Below, piece by piece: positions 22,014-32,138 of a stretch of DNA of 64,000 bases (position 1 is the first letter of the stretch; each line of letters opens with the position of its first letter). Location: the NCBI GenBank assembly GCA_027422505.1, contig JAPQWV010000479.1, positions 383,001 to 447,000 of the forward strand, read 5' to 3'. The notes under the pieces were generated by a model, which saw only the letters and a list, made by a program, of their open reading frames with translations, was not told the DNA's origin and searched no databases. Made by a program: the position numbers and the translations under genes. Origin of the DNA: Craterostigma plantagineum. Its lineage: Eukaryota; Streptophyta; Magnoliopsida; Lamiales; Linderniaceae.

Positions 22014-23219
22014 CTCTCGGAAACTGTTCTACTCAATCTTTCGTGACAGATATTCTATATTACAGTTTATGTATCATTTCCCCTAATCATTGTCGCAATA
22101 TAACATTTTGAACCATGTTACAATGCTAATATTACAATAGTACAATAATGTCAACACCAACATATACTACCAATTTATTGAATACAATACATATTCTCAA
22201 AGAAATAGGCAAATAGGATAACATTACAGTATTTTGCAACTAAACAAATGCACTGCTATTACGCCAAACCATTCCAAGTGTTAATTAGTGTATAATTTTC
22301 GATATATTCTTCAGCAACTGTTTTAAGTCTAACTGCGCCAATATATATCACTATGTTATGTACTTTCAAAGCTGTTTTCCATACAATAGCTTCGCCAGAA
22401 AAACTTATGACTTATGCTTCGCTGCTCATGTTATACATAATATGGACACCTTATTGAGCACAACTCATACAACAAATACGTTGCAGTCATACAAATCACT
22501 CCAACTGTATGTGAGTGATAAATGTATACTGTAAGACACATCTCTAATTCGTTATAATGTTCGGAACCAAAAGGTACAAGAATGCGAGTAACCATATTTA
22601 CTTATTTTATTTACTAAACAGGTGGGAATAAAAATATATATATTCGATGGGCTGGGCTGTAGTTATAATAATCGAAGTGTTCTTGGGACGGCCCATAGCT
22701 TCATGTCACCAGACCAAACCTCAACTTTCAGACAAACTATTTAACTAACTTCAGACGCAGTCGACCAAAGAAGTCCTAAACCTAAACCAAAATCAATCGG
22801 TTGGTCGTAATACATGCGCGGCGGCGGAAAACGATCTCACGCAGCACAGCTCGCCCAGCCTAGACAGTCAGTTATTCTTTGACTCGATTGAGTTCTTGTG
22901 GGAGTGGAGCCTGTATTCTGAGGAAAAACGTGCTGAAAGACGACATGGGCATTCTTAAGTCGCTGAATTGCTCAGAAGGTGTTCCACGGGGTACGTTTAG
23001 TCTAAGACCAATCAGTCGAACCTAATTTCATATGCTGTTTTGAAAACGTGTTTGCCCTGCTCTTTCTTTTCGGCTTTAGGGTTTGTACAGTTTTCCTTTC
23101 CCATTATCATTCCTTCCTCTGCTTAGAACGAGTCCCTGATTACAAACTATTTCATGCTTGATTGAATAAATTTCAGATCTGGATTTTGTTTGTTTGATTA
23201 TGTCCTCTGTCAGTTTGTT
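22014..23219. other. Downstream of RPA-ULP1; no recognised gene
   Basis: AT-rich up to 22620. The part from 22640 to 23200 has higher complexity and looks like a plant promoter and leader (GGCCCATAGC, CTAAACCTAAACC, a small ATG frame MGILKSLNCSEG near 22945). It could be a captured host fragment, but I cannot identify it. Confidence 0.3.
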
Positions 23220-23940
23220 CTGCAGAATAACGCCAATTGTGGCAAAGCTGCTGACGCCGCTAATATGTTCAATAAAATGTGCAGGCCAATTCTTCGTCTA
23301 CATGTACACCATCTGAATATTCCAAGCAACTGCGTTTCTCTAATGTAGAAAGTCGCATATGTATTTTCAGAGGTCGACATCCTTCACAACATTGGCGCCG
23401 CCTCCTGCATATGGACTGAAAACAGTCAGCACTTCAACTCATGAGTCTGTTATGACTTGGTTTCGTTGCACAGGCAGAGAAGTACATGGAGCCAACGAGC
23501 ATAACTTCAAAAGGATCCATTCCTAAATGAATTCAGTTAGACCCCGAGCTTGTGGACTCCGTGTACTTCTCTCCTGTGCAAGGAAGCGTGGACGCAACCT
23601 GTATTGTCACAATACGTCCGCAAAAGGAGTCATTCCCAATATGTTCGAAGAAATGTGCAGCCCAATCCTTCCTCTACATGTGCACCATTCGAATATTGAA
23701 ATGAACATCGCTTCTCCTACGTGGAAACATTCTGCACTTCAACTTACGAGTCTGTTATGACACAGTTTCCTTGCAAATGTTGAGAAGTACATGGAGTCTA
23801 CGAGCCTAACTTGAGAAGGAGTCCATTCCTAAATCATTTCAGTTAAATCACAAGCTCGTAGACTCCGTGTACTTCCCATCCGTGAAGGAAACGTGAATGC
23901 AGCCTCTATTGTGACAACACCCCCGCGAAGGAAGTTCTTC
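23220..23940. repeat. Degenerate tandem repeat with two 91-bp hairpins
   Basis: Blocks recur with periods of about 300-375 bases, for example AATATGTTC and ATGTGCAG near 23262 and 23638, and GAGTCTGTTATGAC near 23445 and 23747. Each unit has a hairpin. Arms 23479-23500 and 23548-23569 are imperfect. Arms 23784-23805 and 23854-23875 pair over 22 bases with one mismatch (GAAGTACATGGAG and CTCCGTGTACTTC at the ends). Pairing continues outwards in the second hairpin (GTTTCCTT with AAGGAAAC). No coding sequence is evident. The overlapping open frame at 23527-23760 is a product of the repeat. Confidence 0.75.
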
Positions 23941-24391
23941 TCCCAGTATGATTTCACATACATGGGTATTTTGGCGTTTACAATTGTTTCCAGAATATAA
24001 AATATAGTCTATTATGTTATATTTCAAGTTTAAATTATAAATTTAATTTATTAATTTTGTTATATAAACGAAAATTAATTTGAGAACATAATTGTATACC
24101 GGCAATATCATGATAATTATTTAATTAATATAAAGTAAGGGGCTAAATTATAAATGCTCTTGATATCTTGATATAGAATATATATTTTTTCCCCATCGAC
24201 CAACATACACTGTCGTCTTTTATTATGGCTATGATTCAATTTGATGAAAACATGTTTCGTATTATTCAAATTGAGGACATGTATTACTTTAACGCTTACA
24301 ATAACAAATGAAATAATTAACGTATATAACTGAACGACAAAAATCAATCTCAATAACTGAATAATAATTCAATTTTAATGGCAACAAACTA

Positions 24392-24420
24392 CCCCGTGCA
24401 TCGCACGGGGGCTTACCTAG
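24392..24420 (+). mobile_element. Helitron 3' terminus
   Basis: A perfect 8-bp hairpin (CCCCGTGC, loop ATC, GCACGGGG) is followed six bases later by CTAG and then a host T. That is the canonical Helitron 3' end. The Helitron body lies to the left on the plus strand. Its 5' TC end was not found, and the RPA-ULP1 gene is a candidate cargo. Confidence 0.85.
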
Positions 24421-24642
24421 TTACAATCTAATAGAAAACAAAAATAGGATGATCAAGAAACATTTAATAGAAGCACAGCTAATAATTTAGTCGAGGAAGC
24501 AAATTCTTAAACAAGTAACGGACCATCGTAGAATTAAAATGTGGAAATTGAATAATGGGCTCTCTAAGCCTACTTTTAAATTCTAACCATCGTATTAAAA
24601 TTTTAGGCGACATGATTTGGGCTAGAATTTCATATTTGATTA
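24421..24642. other. Spacer between Helitron ends
   Basis: AT-rich DNA without a recognisable feature. Confidence 0.3.
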
Positions 24643-24670
24643 TCTATACTCTTATATAAAGAGCGTATGG
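24643..24670 (+). mobile_element. Helitron 5'-terminus-like sequence
   Basis: After a host A, the sequence TCTATACTCTTATATAAAGA, then GCGTATGG, matches the common 5' end of plant Helitrons (TCTATACT..TATAAAG..GCGTATGG). A candidate 3' end of a similar family is at 27951-27981. If the two belong together, the element is 3.3 kb long and has taken up several MITEs. Confidence 0.6.
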
Positions 24671-25045
24671 TGGATAAAAACTGTAAATTGATATGTCAAA
24701 ATTGACCAATCAATTTTTCTATTTTAATTACTATTAAATACAAAATTTATTAAACCAATACCACCTCATTCTATTTTCAGTATATCATTTATTAAAAAAA
24801 AACTTATTAAACCACGTAGTTTTAAAACTCATAATAACCACCTCATTCTATCTTTAGTATATAATTTATTAAAATCATCAATTAATAATTAATTATATAT
24901 TTTTGCATGAAGATAGGATGTGATAAAAATACTTAGTTAAAATTTGGCGGAAACCCGGTTTAGAATGGTAATAATTGATAGTCTCTGTGGTTATATGGAC
25001 ACTATAGAAGGAAGGGAACAAGAACCAAGGAACAATACTACAATC

Positions 25046-25604
25046 AGTGTTTTTAAAAGCGTTCTGACGCGCGCTCCGTAGCGCGCGTAGGCGTTCATTT
25101 TCCTGAAAACGCGACAACGCGCGGTTTATTTAGCGTGTCTTTTTTATTTTTGTTTTTCTATTTATTTATCATTTTTTTCGGCGCCGAATGACTGATTTTA
25201 CTCCTGCTAGGCTCACGTGGCATTTTAGCATAGCTTTCCAGTCATCGAATGCCTCATGTGGAGTGAAGGAGGTTGTCAGATAGTAATTACTTTAACCTTT
25301 ATATATATATATAATATGGAATATTTGGAGAGAGAAAATATGTTATTTTATTCCTTCTTTTTCTTTTGTTATTTTATTTCCTTCTTTTTTATCACTAATT
25401 TTTTTTGTATTTATATATATTAGAATGAATGAGTTAAATATATTATTGGAGATATATAATATAACATATTTATGTCATATATTACATTTTCCTGCATTAA
25501 AATTTACTTGCCCGAAATACTCACGCAATGCGCTACGCTATTTACGCGACGCGCTTCAGGAGCCAAAACGCGTCGGGGTGCGCGTCACGCATTTTAAAAC
25601 ATTG
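25046..25604. mobile_element. Mutator-type MITE with 9-bp target duplication
   Basis: The 559-bp element starts AGTGTTTTTAAAAGCG and ends CGCATTTTAAAACATTG, imperfect inverted termini continuing into ACGCG motifs. The 9-bp sequence ACTACAATC is present directly on both sides (25037-25045 and 25605-25613). A 9-bp duplication is characteristic of Mutator-like elements. Both ends are GC-rich with repeated ACGCG/TACGC words, while the core is AT-rich. No protein is encoded. Confidence 0.88.
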
Positions 25605-25613
25605 ACTACAATC

Positions 25614-26699
25614 CTAAAATTCTGTAATAATGTGACTATTAAGCTCGAACTAATACTTTCGTTCGTCTTGAACTCCAAAATATTTGTCTTATTAGAAGAT
25701 GACAGTCCTCAAAAAATAGAAAAACTAATACACGATATGACATAAAGCTCCAAAAATGTAAGAAAAATATTTCATTCAATCTGTCACCAATGGACTATCC
25801 AATGTGACTTCTAACTAACCCATGTTTACTTGGTCTATAAAAGAGTAACTCTATTCACGCTCCCCTACTTGTTAATTACTAAACACATCCTTGTTATTAA
25901 GAAAATCTTATGTTATTTAAAGTTAGATTAAATCTTTATTAGTTATATTCTCTGACAGATTTATTGCATACAATTTAAAAGGAGAATTTTAGCCGAAATA
26001 ATAAATCACATTAAATGTGTTTATTCAAATTTATATACTTCTTTGTTAGTCGTGTTCTCTAAACAATTTAACATAAGGACTTATTATTTTTCATTCCTTC
26101 ATATAAATAAATGTAATTAACCTCTCACAAATATATAACTTATAATTAAAATTCTTGAAAAATGTATGAATATAATTATCTTTGTTTGTCACATTATTTA
26201 TATTTATAACACATAGAAATATATGTTATATTTATATGTAATTGCGTTCCTGTTAATTTGTAAATATTTGTCAATAACTTTTTATAAGTTAATAAGTCAT
26301 ATTACGTTACATATTTTTTTATTAAAATTTGTTAATAAATTTAAAATATTAATATTTTTTTAGATCAAAGGTATAAGTAAATTTTGAAATATAGTATTAT
26401 TACACAATGTGTTAATGAACAATAAAGGATAATTTTATTTGCACCCTAATCAATATGTCTACTTATTATAACATGTAAAGTAAACCATTAAATGCTAATT
26501 TTTAGTTATTTTGTCTACTTTTCAGTTTAGAAGAAGGGTCCTACTAATCACACCCCCTTATACCACTCTTTACACCCCTAAACATTTGATCTTTGTAATA
26601 ATTACTTTAAATAATCATATGATTCAACAAAAAATATTTTATTAACTTTCATTAAATCAATAATATTAATTACATGGACTATTAAAAAATTATAACTAG
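25614..26699. other. AT-rich DNA without recognised features
   Basis: About 1.1 kb of very AT-rich sequence. No gene, repeat or terminus could be supported. Confidence 0.4.
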
Positions 26700-26814
26700 A
26701 AGGGAGGTGCAGGTTGCAATTTTAACTAGAGCCGCGGGCATTGGCTGGCCAGGCTGGGATGGCCCGCGGCCCGCCGAAGCCCGCGGGCCTAAAATTGCAA
26801 CCTGCACCTCCCTT
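26700..26814. repeat. Perfect 25-bp inverted repeat around a GC-rich core
   Basis: Arm 26700-26724 (AAGGGAGGTGCAGG to ATTTTA) is exactly the reverse complement of 26790-26814. The 65 bases between are about 75% GC (GCCGCGGGC, GGCCCGCGGCCCGCC). The left arm lies in the flank of the hAT-like insertion at 26727 and the right arm lies inside it. Confidence 0.95.
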
Positions 26815-26855
26815 TTGCGGGGCGGGGCGGGCCACGAGCCAGATTGACAGCTCTA
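26727..26855. mobile_element. Short hAT-like insertion, GC-rich
   Basis: The termini TAGAGC and GCTCTA are inverted, and the 8-bp flanks ATTTTAAC (26719-26726) and ATTGTAAC (26856-26863) match at seven positions. The end AGCCAGATTGACAGCTCTA belongs to a widespread plant repeat type. The single mismatch in the duplication and the short inverted termini make this call moderate. Confidence 0.6.
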
Positions 26856-27651
26856 ATTGTAACCAGTGACACATTGATATAGTATTTAATTATTTTTCAT
26901 TGTGTTGCTCCATATATTTGTCGCTATAATTTCATATTAACTTAAAAAGTAAATATTATTAAATTTATCAATATTAATCCCCGTTATAGACGAGGATATT
27001 TTAAAAAGTAAAATACTCTATTTATATTATAATGCATGTTTAAAACAATATTGAAGTTTTTAAATCACCATACGTATAATGTTTTAAAGAATTTAAATAG
27101 CTAAATACTTGATGTTTTCAAGAGTTAGATTAGATTTTTTATGGGAATAGATATATGCGAGTTTTTTTATTTTGATAGTACTTTTTGTGCAATCAATGCA
27201 TGTGCTATAAAACATATCCCGTTAAATATTTTAATTTAAGATAATTTAAATTTAATTATATAAGTATATAAAAAATTAATTTACTATAAAATTAAAGATA
27301 GAATACCTAAATATAGTAATATATTCTATTATATAGAGGCTCTAGGCCTCTTAAAAACTGCCATAAATCTAATTGATTTGATCTATCAATTTGTAATTAT
27401 TTTTTTTACAAAATAATAAGTATTGTAATGCAAAAAATTAGCCCATGTATCTAAACTGTGGATTTGGTCTCTAATTTTTTTAAGCTTTATTAAAAAATTA
27501 ATTAATAAAAATGAAAGAAAACCGACCACTATCTTTAATTACTATGATTAGTTATTCTATCTTTATTTCATAATAAATTAATATTTTGTACTTATAAATA
27601 TATAAATAAATTTAAATTATAATTTCTACTAAATATTTTAAATTAAATAAA

Positions 27652-27950
27652 TGTTATCAGAGCCATGGTAGAGGTATTAAGAAGTTAAGGTGTAGTTTAA
27701 CGTCATATTCGAATGAATGTAATGCGACGAAAAGATACTGTTAAAAACATTATGGAAAAAGAATATGATATTCCTCAAGATTTAGAAAAACTAATTCGAT
27801 GGACAATTCTAAGATAGATTATAAAATAATTTATGATTAGGAATCTTCGAAAATTGGGGTTCGAAAAGTCAAAACTACTGTAGAAATTATCTCTTTAAAC
27901 AACGAAGAGATGGTTATTAAGCTTGTAAGCAATAGAGACTTAGAAAAATA
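27652..27950 (+). pseudogene. Retroelement 5' fragment with tRNA-Met-like primer site
   Basis: TGTTATCAGAGCC at 27652-27664 differs by one base from the tRNA-Met primer site. After it an open stretch from an ATG at about 27722 is interrupted by two stops. A further open segment runs to a stop just before 27950. The coding parts are rich in Lys, Glu and Ile. The arrangement fits a decayed copia element or an old pararetrovirus-like insertion. The residues do not allow a firm choice. Confidence 0.35.
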
Positions 27951-27981
27951 GCACACACATTGATTGTGCAAAAAGTACTAG
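27951..27981 (+). mobile_element. Helitron-like 3' terminus
   Basis: A short stem (GCACA...TGTGC) is followed by AAAAAGTACTAG and a T. The end is nearly the same as that at 47841-47868 (GTGTGCGAAAACGTACTAG), which supports one family. The stem is only five base pairs, so confidence is limited. Confidence 0.45.
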
Positions 27982-28019
27982 TTAAAGATATTGGGTGTTT
28001 TTTAATTTTTATTCATTAA

Positions 28020-28290
28020 TTCTTTTAAGCTTAAAAAATCAGAAACCAAATGGACGGTTTAAAGAACGTGGATTAGTTTTTTATATATTAATAATTGGTT
28101 TTTGTTAAAAAAATATAATTATCAATGACAGACCAAATCAATTACATTTATGACAGTTTTTAAGAGGGCTAGATCCTTTATATAATGGAACATAAAATAA
28201 AATTTTAATTAGTTTTAGGGACCACCAAATGACGGTTTGGAGAACTTGGATTCAGTTTTTTATATATTAATAATTGTTTTCTTTATATAA
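28020..28290. repeat. Tandem duplication next to the long-TIR element
   Basis: The block ACGGTTTAAAGAACGTGGAT, then TTTTTTATATATTAATAATTG (about 28060-28120), recurs at about 28234-28280 (ACGGTTTGGAGAACTTGGAT and so on). The second copy is interrupted at 28294 by the solo LTR and continues after it at 34820 with CAATTGACGGACGAAATCAA and AAGAGGGGCTAGAGCC. Confidence 0.8.
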
Positions 28291-28720
28291 TTATTATAAC
28301 ATCTGAACTTGTACCCCAATTTCTTATTTTCTTAAATTCAGCCCAATCCAACCTATAGCAAATAAACCAGCCCCATGGATGGATTAATATTTCTTTGTTC
28401 ATCATTATCCTCTCCCTAGCCATGCCTACCCGAGGAACCAACCAAACAAGCAAGGAGAAAGTGGGAAACCGTAAGAACTTGATAATCTAGGAATAAGTTT
28501 GCTTAATTCGAGCTGCATAAAGTTAGGAATCTTCTTCTTCAATAAATTCAATCCAAGATCAAATTTCTTTTCTGAAATTCCTGTTCGTGCATTCTCTGAT
28601 TTTGGTGAATTTGATAACTAGCTACAATACTCCAATTCTTGCGAAGCTTGTTTCTGTGGAAAGATGACTTTCTTAGCTGTTCACAGCTTTTGGAATCATC
28701 TCAATCCGATACTTGGGCAA

Positions 28721-28944
28721 CAGGGCCGGGATTTGGGCCCGTGCAATCAGGCCTACAGCACAGGGCCACAAATCCGGCCCAGTGCATATAGGGCCAAAAA
28801 TTTTATTTTTTTTCTTATATAAGGGCCAAAACAGAAGGGAAATTTTTTTCAAAGGGCCACATAATGACCAATTTCTACATGGGCCGACTAATCAAAAGAC
28901 CCACGGAGCAGGGCCACCTAAAATAAAATTAAAAAACGGCCCTG
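28721..28944. mobile_element. hAT-type MITE with perfect 8-bp target duplication
   Basis: The 224-bp element starts CAGGGCCGG and ends CGGCCCTG. TTGGGCAA is present on both sides (28713-28720 and 28945-28952). Inside, the word AGGGCCA or its variants is scattered about eight times. The open frame across it (28713-29003) is not a gene. Confidence 0.93.
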
Positions 28945-29721
28945 TTGGGCAAACTGTTAAGAATTTTTTATGTTTCTGCTGTAAAACAGAAATTTTCTGG
29001 TGAATTGTCAAAGGGTCTCAAAATCTTCGTTATTCCTGGTCCTGCTGCTCTTCAAACTGAATTACAGATCAAAGAAATGTTCTTGTAGCAGTTTCAATGC
29101 TCTTTTCGATGCCTAATTTCATGTTTGTGCTATAGTTTTTCAAGAACCTTGCTGATTATCGATATATTGATCTCTTGAGATTGCGATCTCATATTTTAGG
29201 GGGAGGGACATCGAGATGAGACTTGAGGGCGCTTAGGAGGCCGAAGAGAGCTAGGCATACGCAGTGAGTTGATAGTATGGGACACCTTCCCTTCGAGGGA
29301 CGTGTGAACCTCGCGATGCGTCATTTTATATTCGCCATTTTGTGAAATTATATGATGTTTTTGTCGTTGGTGTTAGTGAGCCTTGGCGCCTATAGCATGT
29401 TGATATTTATTGTGATTTGGCATATATATGCTTGGTGAATTGGATTTAGAATATATGAGTCATGACATGACATGATGATGTGATATTGTTTCATTCTATG
29501 ACTTGATTTGTGAAACGTGTTATATTGGTTGGTCTTCTGTAGGGGTGTTTGATAGAATAATAATTACGTAAAATTTAAGCTTATTCTACTGATAAACGCA
29601 TTTTAAATGCGTTTATCGTAGTATTTAATTGGGTTAAAATAGAGCTCTAGCCATCATTTTATACATTTATTCGTCATATTTACACATATTTTAATATTGA
29701 ATGAGCTTAGGACAGTCATGT

Positions 29722-30084
29722 GTCACGGCCGTGACACTCAGTGCATCAGGCCGTGACAGGAGACAGAAGACTCTACTGTCGGAAGTCACGGCCGTGACAC
29801 TTCTTGCACCAGGCCGTGACCCATAGTAGCAGCAATATTAGAAAATTCATATCTCTCAATCCAGATCTTGGATTGAGAATCCCTTTGGTCATAATCAAGA
29901 TTGGCGAGTCTTCTATCTATGGTTAAAATTTCAGGTCAACTGGACATCGTTTACCCCTCCATCTGAGATAAATACGAAACTGTCGCAAAGCTGTTGAGAG
30001 TGTCACGGCCGTGACACTACTGCTCGAGGTGGTGACGAACGGCAGTGAGCTCATTTTTTGCCCCGAGAGTGTCACGGCCGTGAC
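29722..30084 (+). promoter_or_regulatory. Four GTCACGGCCGTGAC palindromes in the LTR U3
   Basis: Perfect 14-bp palindromes at 29722-29735, 29785-29798, 30002-30015 and 30071-30084. Each is followed after 12-16 bases by a second (half) site, CAGGCCGTGAC or a variant. The last one ends 37 bases before the TATA box at 30122. This looks like an array of binding sites for a dimeric factor. Confidence 0.8.
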
Positions 30085-30121
30085 CTATCATGTCCCAGGC
30101 CGTGACAGTGTCGAATTTCAC

Positions 30122-30127
30122 TATAAA
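30122..30127 (+). promoter_or_regulatory. TATA box of the Athila-type LTR
   Basis: TATAAA followed by GGCCCGATTTCGATCC. The same TATA context occurs on the minus strand in the LTR at 1531-2191, which supports function in the ancestral element. Confidence 0.6.
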
Positions 30128-31552
30128 GGCCCGATTTCGATCCAGAAAAGGGGGACACTTACCAGATATCAACCCTAATTCATAAGAGACAACTTACAGA
30201 CTCCAGAAACGCAGAATTCTATTGGAGAAGCGCGAGAGACGGATTAACGACGCAATCATGCCAAATTGAACGCAGAACGAATATTCATCCGTGCCACCAT
30301 CCCAGATCATCAGTATTCAAGATCATGAATTCTTCTTCTTCATTTCTTATTTCTTTCGTTGTTTTCCCATCGATTATGCATAGCTAAATCCCTTATGTGT
30401 TTGGGATTAGATGAACGCTGATATTTCGTAATTAAGACATATGTTTAATCGTGACTCGTGTTTATGACTTTTTATCTGTCTATGAAATTGTTTTAATATG
30501 TCTATGTGTTAAAGTGATCGTGTGGAAAATCGTTTAGGGCGACATCTAAACAACGATTAGGCCATTCGTAGAAGATAGGATTCGAGTATAGGGGGAAAGC
30601 AAATACTCGATCCTCGCCTTTAGTAATTACTGAATCTTAGATTCCCGCGAGCGTTTAGGGCGACAGCAAACTCGTGAGCGGGTAGGAAATTACTGTGATC
30701 TAGTCAGAATCACGTAGGAGCGAGAATTCATTGTCTTAACCGATAGTACCTAGCGGGATTCGAATCCCGAGCACATCTCTATTATCTGAAGGTTCCTTCA
30801 CCAGTTTTAGGCGTATTCTTTTAGTCTCTCGTTGATTTAGGAGTCATCTGTAGGATAGTTCATAACACCATCTGCGTATTTTATTTAGGCTAAATATCGA
30901 GTCGATAGGTTAATACTAGTACTTAGTTTATTCCTCGTGTTCGATACTCGTTTACTCACTTTACTGCACTACAAACGATAGGTCAACTGCCTATCGCACG
31001 TCGGTGATAGTAATTAGGTATACGTTTTATTTTATCACTTGTCGCACTTGCACATTACACCACGTGTCGATCTATCTACTTAATTTTAGCATATGTTATG
31101 CCAATTATTATTTTATTTAATGTTTGGTTTAAAAATAACAATGCTTGAAACCACTTGTAATGAAGAAAGCCCAAATTATTTCAAACCCTTCCAAGAAGCG
31201 TTGGAGTTGGAGCGTACATGAGCTAGACGATGATTGATAGCCACATACGTACAACTAAGTGTTAGAGCAGAAAGTATCATTTTCGTATGTTGAGGAGAGC
31301 ATAGAATTATTTCATGAGCATACACACGCATAAGGGTAAACACACAAGCATGCTCAAGGACCCACAACAGACAAAAGAAATAAAGATATTAGTTTGTGCT
31401 GGGCGACTTTAAAAAAAGGTGGACGCAAAAGCAACGGGATTTCAGCTCCTATGTTTAGAGTGGGAAAGGAAAAAAGAACTCAAGCACATCTATGAAAAAT
31501 GGAGTTCCTGTTATACATACGTGGGATGGGAAGATAGACATCTATATATACG

Positions 31553-32138
31553 CAGTGGCGGAGCTAATCTTTGAACTCAATGGGGGTCCAAATAAAAAAT
31601 ATATATATATTATATATAATAAAATTTACATTCATAACAGTGATAGTTTTACAGAAGGGACAAGGTTGTTTGAAGCCAAATCCTACATACAAACTAGGCC
31701 AAAAAGCACAGGAGTTGAAGGCTTGCCAAAAATGCCCAGCGCTTGTACACGTCCTTGTTCGTCAAAAATCCAAGAGAAGCCGTGACAAATCAACTCCAGT
31801 AAATCTACTTTTACCATAAAAAATTCGCCAAATCAACTGAAACCCTAGCATAAAAAATCAACTGAAATTACCAGTAATCAAACGAAGTACAAGAAATTTG
31901 AGATGTATGAGGCGAAATGCTCTCTAAATGATGATGGCCCACAAAGAAAAATCCCAACGAAAGACAGAGAGCGTCGTCTGCGAAATTTCTTCCTTCCAAG
32001 TTATTTTTTGGTGAGTGGGGTCATTTTAGTCATTTTACATGACTTATATACAAATATTAAATTTTCTAACACAAATAGTAAAAAAATAATTCCAGAGGGT
32101 CCAGTGATCCCACTTGTCCTCATGTGGCTCCGCCACTA
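31553..32138. mobile_element. hAT-type MITE with perfect 8-bp target duplication
   Basis: The 586-bp element starts CAGTGGCGGAGCTA and ends TGGCTCCGCCACTA. TATATACG is present on both sides (31545-31552 and 32139-32146). The termini match the MITE at 12926-13115, but this copy is longer. No credible protein is encoded. Confidence 0.92.

Larger units (their letters stand above)
27330..28184. mobile_element. Non-autonomous element with ~75-bp inverted termini
   Basis: The left end (TATATAGAGGCTCTAGGCC, then CTCTTAAAAACTGCCATAAA and AATTGATTTG) pairs with the right end (AATCAATTACATTTATGACA, GTTTTTAAGAGGGCTAGATCC, TTTATATA), with about 85% identity. A target duplication was not identified. The interior contains a retroelement fragment (27652-27950) and a Helitron-like 3' end. 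A second copy of the right end was later hit by the solo LTR at 28295. Confidence 0.65.

Noticed and set aside
28713..29003. 96-residue open frame over the hAT MITE
   Set aside because: It covers both MITE ends and the target duplication, so it cannot be an old gene.
30755..30780. tRNA T-arm-like GGGATTCGAATCCC
   Set aside because: No cloverleaf can be formed around it. It lies in retroelement leader sequence.
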